Source: an uncultured Collinsella sp.
GTDB taxonomy: Bacteria > Actinomycetota > Coriobacteriia > Coriobacteriales > Coriobacteriaceae
Assembly: GCA_937982065.1 (NCBI GenBank)
Contig: CALJMO010000025.1
Span: 1-15,163 of the forward strand
Direction of reading: 5' to 3'
DNA length: 15,163 bases
In this document: positions 13,600 to 15,163 of the stretch, piece by piece
Layout of the letters: each line of letters starts with the position of its first letter
How positions within the stretch are numbered: position 1 is the stretch's first letter
Notes under the pieces: model-generated
The model's input: only the letters and a program-made list of their open reading frames with translations
Told to the model about the DNA's origin: nothing
Database searches by the model: none
Position numbers and translations under genes: made by a program

Positions 13600-13629
13600 A
13601 TTGTAACCCGAGTCATCCGTGCGAGTAAA
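13600..13629 (-). promoter_or_regulatory. Probable promoter of the B3/4 gene leader
   Basis: On the minus strand -35 TTTACT (13629-13624), an 18-bp spacer and -10 TACAAT (13605-13600) match four and five of six consensus bases. Transcription would start near 13592, giving a leader of about 137 nt. Part of the -35 hexamer (13627-13629) lies in the outer arm of repeat copy 4. Confidence 0.5.
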
Positions 13630-13667
13630 ACCACCACAAAGGCGCCTGCCCCCTTTATGGTGGTTTT
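13627..13667. repeat. Palindromic repeat copy 4, likely terminator of pckA
   Basis: Arms AAAACCACCACAAAGG (13627-13642) and CCTTTATGGTGGTTTT (13652-13667) pair over 16 positions with one C/A mismatch, around CGCCTGCCC. It lies 15 nt beyond the pckA stop and on the minus strand ends in TTTT. Substitutions in both loop and arm make it the most diverged of the four copies. The loop orientation is that of copy 2. Confidence 0.88.
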
Positions 13668-13682
13668 GGGTCGGAAACAACG

Positions 13683-15163
13683 CTAGTGTCGGAGTCCCAA
13701 CAAGCCGCGGCCGCGATGACGGGCGCCGGCGTGCACCTGAGCGTGCGGACCGGCGGCCTTCACGGACTCGGGCAGGTGCGAGTACTTCTTCTCGAAGTTC
13801 TCCTCGAACATCACGGCCAAGTTGTGCGCCGCCTCGTCGTAGCGCGCGGTACTCTGCCAGTACTGGCGCGGCACCAGGATGCCGTCGGGCACGCCGTGGC
13901 ACGTGGTGGGAATGTCGACGTTAAAGATATCGTCGTGGACGAATTCGCTGTCCTCGATGGTGCCGCCGAGGGCGCGCGCGACCAGGGCGCGCGTGTAGGC
14001 CAGCTCAATGCGATGGCCAACGCCGTAGCCGCCGCCGATCCAGCCGGTGTTGACCAGATAGACGCGGGTGTGACCGTCGGCGATGCGCTCGCCGAGCATC
14101 TTAGCGTAGACCATGGGGTCGAGCGGCATAAACGGCTCACCAAACAGCGAAGAGAACGTGGGCGTGGGCTCGGTGACGCCGACCTCGGTGCCGGGAATCT
14201 TAGCCGTAAAGCCCGTCACAAAGTGGTACATGGCGGCATCGGCCGTCAGGCGTGAGATGGGCGGCAACACGCCAAAGGCGTCGCAGGTCAGGAAGAGCAC
14301 GACGCTTGGAGTGGTGCCCATACCCTTGGTCCACGCGTTGGGAATGTGCTCCACAGGGTATGCCACGCGCGTGTTGTGCGTGATCGAGACGTCGTCGTAG
14401 TTGGGCTTGCGGCTCTCGTCGAGCACCACGTTTTCGCAGATCGCGCCAAAGCGGACAGCGTTGAAGATTTCAGGCTCGTGGAAGGCGTCCAGGCCCTCGC
14501 ACTTGGCGTAGCAGCCGCCCTCGATGTTAAAGATGCCCATGTCGGACCAGCCGTGCTCGTCGTCGCCGATCAGTAGGCGTGTGGGGTTGGCCGAAAGCGT
14601 GGTCTTGCCGGTGCCGGACAGACCAAAGAACACGGCGGTCTCGTGCGTGACAGGATCCATGCTGGCCGAGCAGTGCATGGGCAGCACGTCGTCCTCGACG
14701 GGCAGCAGGTAGTTCATAACGCTGAAGATGGACTTTTTGATCTCACCGGAGTAACCGGTGCCGGCAACCAGAATCACGCGCTCCTGGAAGTTGATGACCA
14801 CGGCGGCGCTGGAGTTGAGGCCCTTAATGGCGGGATCGCACTGGTAGCCGGGAGCGGCGAGCACGCAAAAGTCCGGCTCACCGGTGCGCGCAATTTCGCG
14901 AGCGAGCGGGCGAGCGAGCATCTGCTTAATAAAGAGTGCCTGGCTGGCACGCTCGCAGGCGACGAGCAGTCGGCGCGTGTGGTTGCGGTCGGCGCCGGCC
15001 ATGCCGCGGGTGACGAACACATCGCGCTCGTTGAGGTAGTTGACGATACCGGCCTTGATGGTCTCGTAGCTCTCGATCGAAAGCGGTCGGTTGACGGCGC
15101 CCCAGGCGATCTTGTCGTGAACATCGGGGGTGTCAACGATAAAGCGATCGTTGGGTGAACGGC
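13683..15163 (-). CDS. pckA: Phosphoenolpyruvate carboxykinase (ATP), 5' end outside window
   Basis: This cytosolic enzyme interconverts oxaloacetate and PEP with ATP/ADP; in fermentative gut anaerobes it often runs in the carboxylating direction. The reading frame is open to the window edge, giving 492 residues from 15161; the family has about 530, so roughly 40 N-terminal residues are missing. Before the internal GTG at 15020, residues such as SPNDRFIVDTP and IAWGAVNRPLS continue the family pattern, so that codon is not the start. Key motifs are MDPVTHETAVFFGLSGTGKT (P-loop GLSGTGKTT), LLIGDDEHGW (metal binding) and RVAYPVEHIPNA. The last 18 or so residues after AAGPHA are Arg/Gly/His-rich and look non-homologous to the family. 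Repeat copy 4 follows the stop. Confidence 0.96.
   Translation of the reverse strand, partial: RSPNDRFIVDTPDVHDKIAWGAVNRPLSIESYETIKAGIVNYLNERDVFVTRGMAGADRNHTRRLLVACERASQALFIKQMLARPLAREIARTGEPDFCVLAAPGYQCDPAIKGLNSSAAVVINFQERVILVAGTGYSGEIKKSIFSVMNYLLPVEDDVLPMHCSASMDPVTHETAVFFGLSGTGKTTLSANPTRLLIGDDEHGWSDMGIFNIEGGCYAKCEGLDAFHEPEIFNAVRFGAICENVVLDESRKPNYDDVSITHNTRVAYPVEHIPNAWTKGMGTTPSVVLFLTCDAFGVLPPISRLTADAAMYHFVTGFTAKIPGTEVGVTEPTPTFSSLFGEPFMPLDPMVYAKMLGERIADGHTRVYLVNTGWIGGGYGVGHRIELAYTRALVARALGGTIEDSEFVHDDIFNVDIPTTCHGVPDGILVPRQYWQSTARYDEAAHNLAVMFEENFEKKYSHLPESVKAAGPHAQVHAGARHRGRGLLGLRH

Noticed and set aside
10684..13667. CRISPR array formed by the four similar repeats
   Set aside because: The copies are 370-1540 nt apart with genes between them, are long palindromes, and no cas genes are present.

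Overview
The window looks like chromosomal DNA of a GC-rich Gram-positive, most likely a Coriobacteriia member such as Collinsella. This is inferred from base composition, AGGAG/AAAGG-type ribosome binding sites, a tRNA gene without an encoded CCA end, and the flavour of the proteins. No database was consulted. The genes are mainly housekeeping. I see no phage, plasmid, transposase or CRISPR locus.

Layout. 32-2849: proA (-) and a divergent proline iminopeptidase gene (+). 2852-2950: a tandem 27-nt repeat and a strong terminator between convergent genes. 6364-2949 (-): a promoter, tRNA-Ala(CGC), its terminator, a small membrane-anchored coiled-coil protein, nicotinate phosphoribosyltransferase (pncB) and proB, probably read partly as one unit. 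7413-6475 (-): a PflX-type radical SAM protein. 7563-7734 (+): a structured RNA that resembles 6S RNA. 7939-9138 (+): a WecA/TagO/MraY-type sugar-phosphate transferase. 9298-10347 (+): trpS and its terminator. 10741-15163 (all -): a short MGMT-family alkyltransferase, a DegV fatty-acid-binding protein, a MarR regulator, a solo B3/4-domain protein and ATP-type PEP carboxykinase (5' end outside the window).

The genes cover proline synthesis (ProB, ProA) and proline release from peptides (iminopeptidase), NAD salvage (PncB), cell-envelope glycan initiation (WecA-like), tryptophan charging (TrpS), and gluconeogenesis or anaplerosis (PckA). MarR next to DegV suggests lipid-related control, by inference only.

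The most notable feature is a family of palindromic repeats, about 40 nt long, with near-identical 15-18 bp arms (AAACCACCACAAAGG...) and a 9-nt loop that is GGACAGGCA or its reverse complement. Four copies each lie 9-26 nt downstream of a minus-strand stop codon and end in a short T run, so they look like mobile-type REP elements serving as transcription terminators. Looser relatives with a GTCCC core occur at the proA 3' end, near 2852-2905 and near 6385-6453. Also worth a look: an apparent attenuator in the B3/4 gene leader, the tRNA-led operon, and a palindrome upstream of marR.
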